NCBI GenBank assembly: GCA_003086435.1
Contig: QEFD01000215.1
Coordinates: 1 to 5,113, forward strand
Direction of reading: 5' to 3'
Length of the DNA stretch: 5,113 nucleotides
DNA from: Acidianus hospitalis
Lineage (GTDB): Archaea; Thermoproteota; Thermoprotei_A; Sulfolobales; Sulfolobaceae
The notes below the pieces were generated by a model, which saw nothing but the letters and a program-made list of their open reading frames with translations, was not told the origin of the DNA and made no database searches. A program made the translations under genes and the position numbers. Positions 4,787-5,113 of the stretch are shown here, one piece after another; within the stretch, counting starts at the first letter, position 1; every line of letters starts with the position of its first letter.

Positions 4787-4800
4787 TCTTTCTTATTGTT
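4787..4800 (+). terminator. T-rich tract after the small peptide gene
   Basis: TCTTTCTTATTGTT follows the stop codon by 14 bases. It is a plausible U-rich archaeal terminator and overlaps the stop codon of the convergent minus-strand gene by two bases. Confidence 0.3.
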
Positions 4801-5113
4801 AAGTTAATCCTCTTTTCTTTTCTGCTATTATTTCCTCAGCCTCTAACCTTAGTTTAGGATTGATCTTACCTTCAGATAGAACTTTTTCCATTTTATTTAT
4901 TAGTTCTTTTTCATTTCCTCTACCTTCTTTTAGTGCATTAATTAATTCCTTCAAGTACTCCTCTGCAAATATTTTATCTACGGAATACCTAGCCTCAAAA
5001 TACTTTAGTTTATCCTGATTAGCTACCCTAAAGCCAGTATAATGATTTTCATCATATGCACTTGATTTGAATTCATACTTCTCCGGAGTTAATATCTTTC
5101 CTACAACTATTAC
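4799..5113 (-). CDS. Unidentified protein, C-terminal 104 residues (start beyond the right edge)
   Basis: On the minus strand a frame stays open from the right edge for 104 codons to TAA at 4799-4801. It begins VIVVGKILTPEKYEFKSSA and ends LEAEEIIAEKKRGLT. The visible N-terminal half (about 1-50) is mixed and aromatic, with short strand-like pieces such as VIVVGKIL and HYTGFRVA. The C-terminal half (about 50-104) is strongly charged and helical (FAEEYLKELINALKEGRGNE, then ELINKMEKVLSEGK). A beta-rich piece followed by a charged helical tail could fit an OB-fold nucleic-acid-binding protein, but that is a guess and I do not recognise the family. Codon use matches the neighbouring importer genes, and no frameshift or internal stop is seen. 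Its promoter and start lie outside the window. Confidence 0.8.
   Translation of the reverse strand, partial: VIVVGKILTPEKYEFKSSAYDENHYTGFRVANQDKLKYFEARYSVDKIFAEEYLKELINALKEGRGNEKELINKMEKVLSEGKINPKLRLEAEEIIAEKKRGLT

Overview
The window looks like chromosomal DNA from a thermoacidophilic crenarchaeon of the order Sulfolobales (Sulfolobus, Saccharolobus, Acidianus or Metallosphaera type). This rests on the AT-rich codon use, TATA boxes about 26 bases upstream of start codons with no leader, GGTG-type ribosome binding sites only at genes inside the operon, many N-glycosylation sequons on the secreted protein, and AGA/AGG arginine codons. The genus was not determined.

Left part (1-1560): a patchwork of mobile-element debris and small genes. 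On the minus strand lie a frameshifted, unidentified coding fragment (2-140), a perfect 10-bp inverted repeat (205-258), and the 3' end of what looks like an IS200/IS605-type tnpB gene (260-412) in a GC-rich, hairpin-rich segment. A leaderless gene for a 62-residue ribbon-helix-helix protein follows on the plus strand (560-748). Facing it on the minus strand is a strong candidate for a small RNA gene (about 770-879). It has its own TATA box, a closing stem, and box C, D', C' and D elements with two guide spacers of exactly 10 nt, the layout of an archaeal C/D box 2'-O-methylation guide. Further right are an AT-rich spacer with a second GC-rich island (1150-1195) and a HEPN-domain gene (1252-1557, minus) that appears to carry premature stops near both ends.

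Middle part (1700-4440): a clean three-gene operon for a binding-protein-dependent ABC importer of the cobalamin/iron-chelate (BtuCDF/FecBCD) class. It comprises a membrane-anchored, cysteine-rich, heavily sequon-decorated binding protein (1817-2791), a FecCD-type permease (2792-3790) and a short ATPase (3771-4439) that lacks the usual Q-loop glutamine. The first gene is leaderless behind a well-placed TATA box. The second and third have GGTG ribosome binding sites and abut or overlap the gene before. The binding protein would capture ligand outside the membrane, the permease dimer would form the channel and the ATPase dimer would drive it. The ligand cannot be told from sequence.

Right part (4440-5113): an AT-rich spacer with a 14-bp perfect palindrome, then a very short ORF for a 19-residue lysine-rich peptide (4713-4772) behind a textbook TATA box. 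The window ends in the C-terminal 104 codons of an unidentified minus-strand gene (4799-5113) that runs off the edge.
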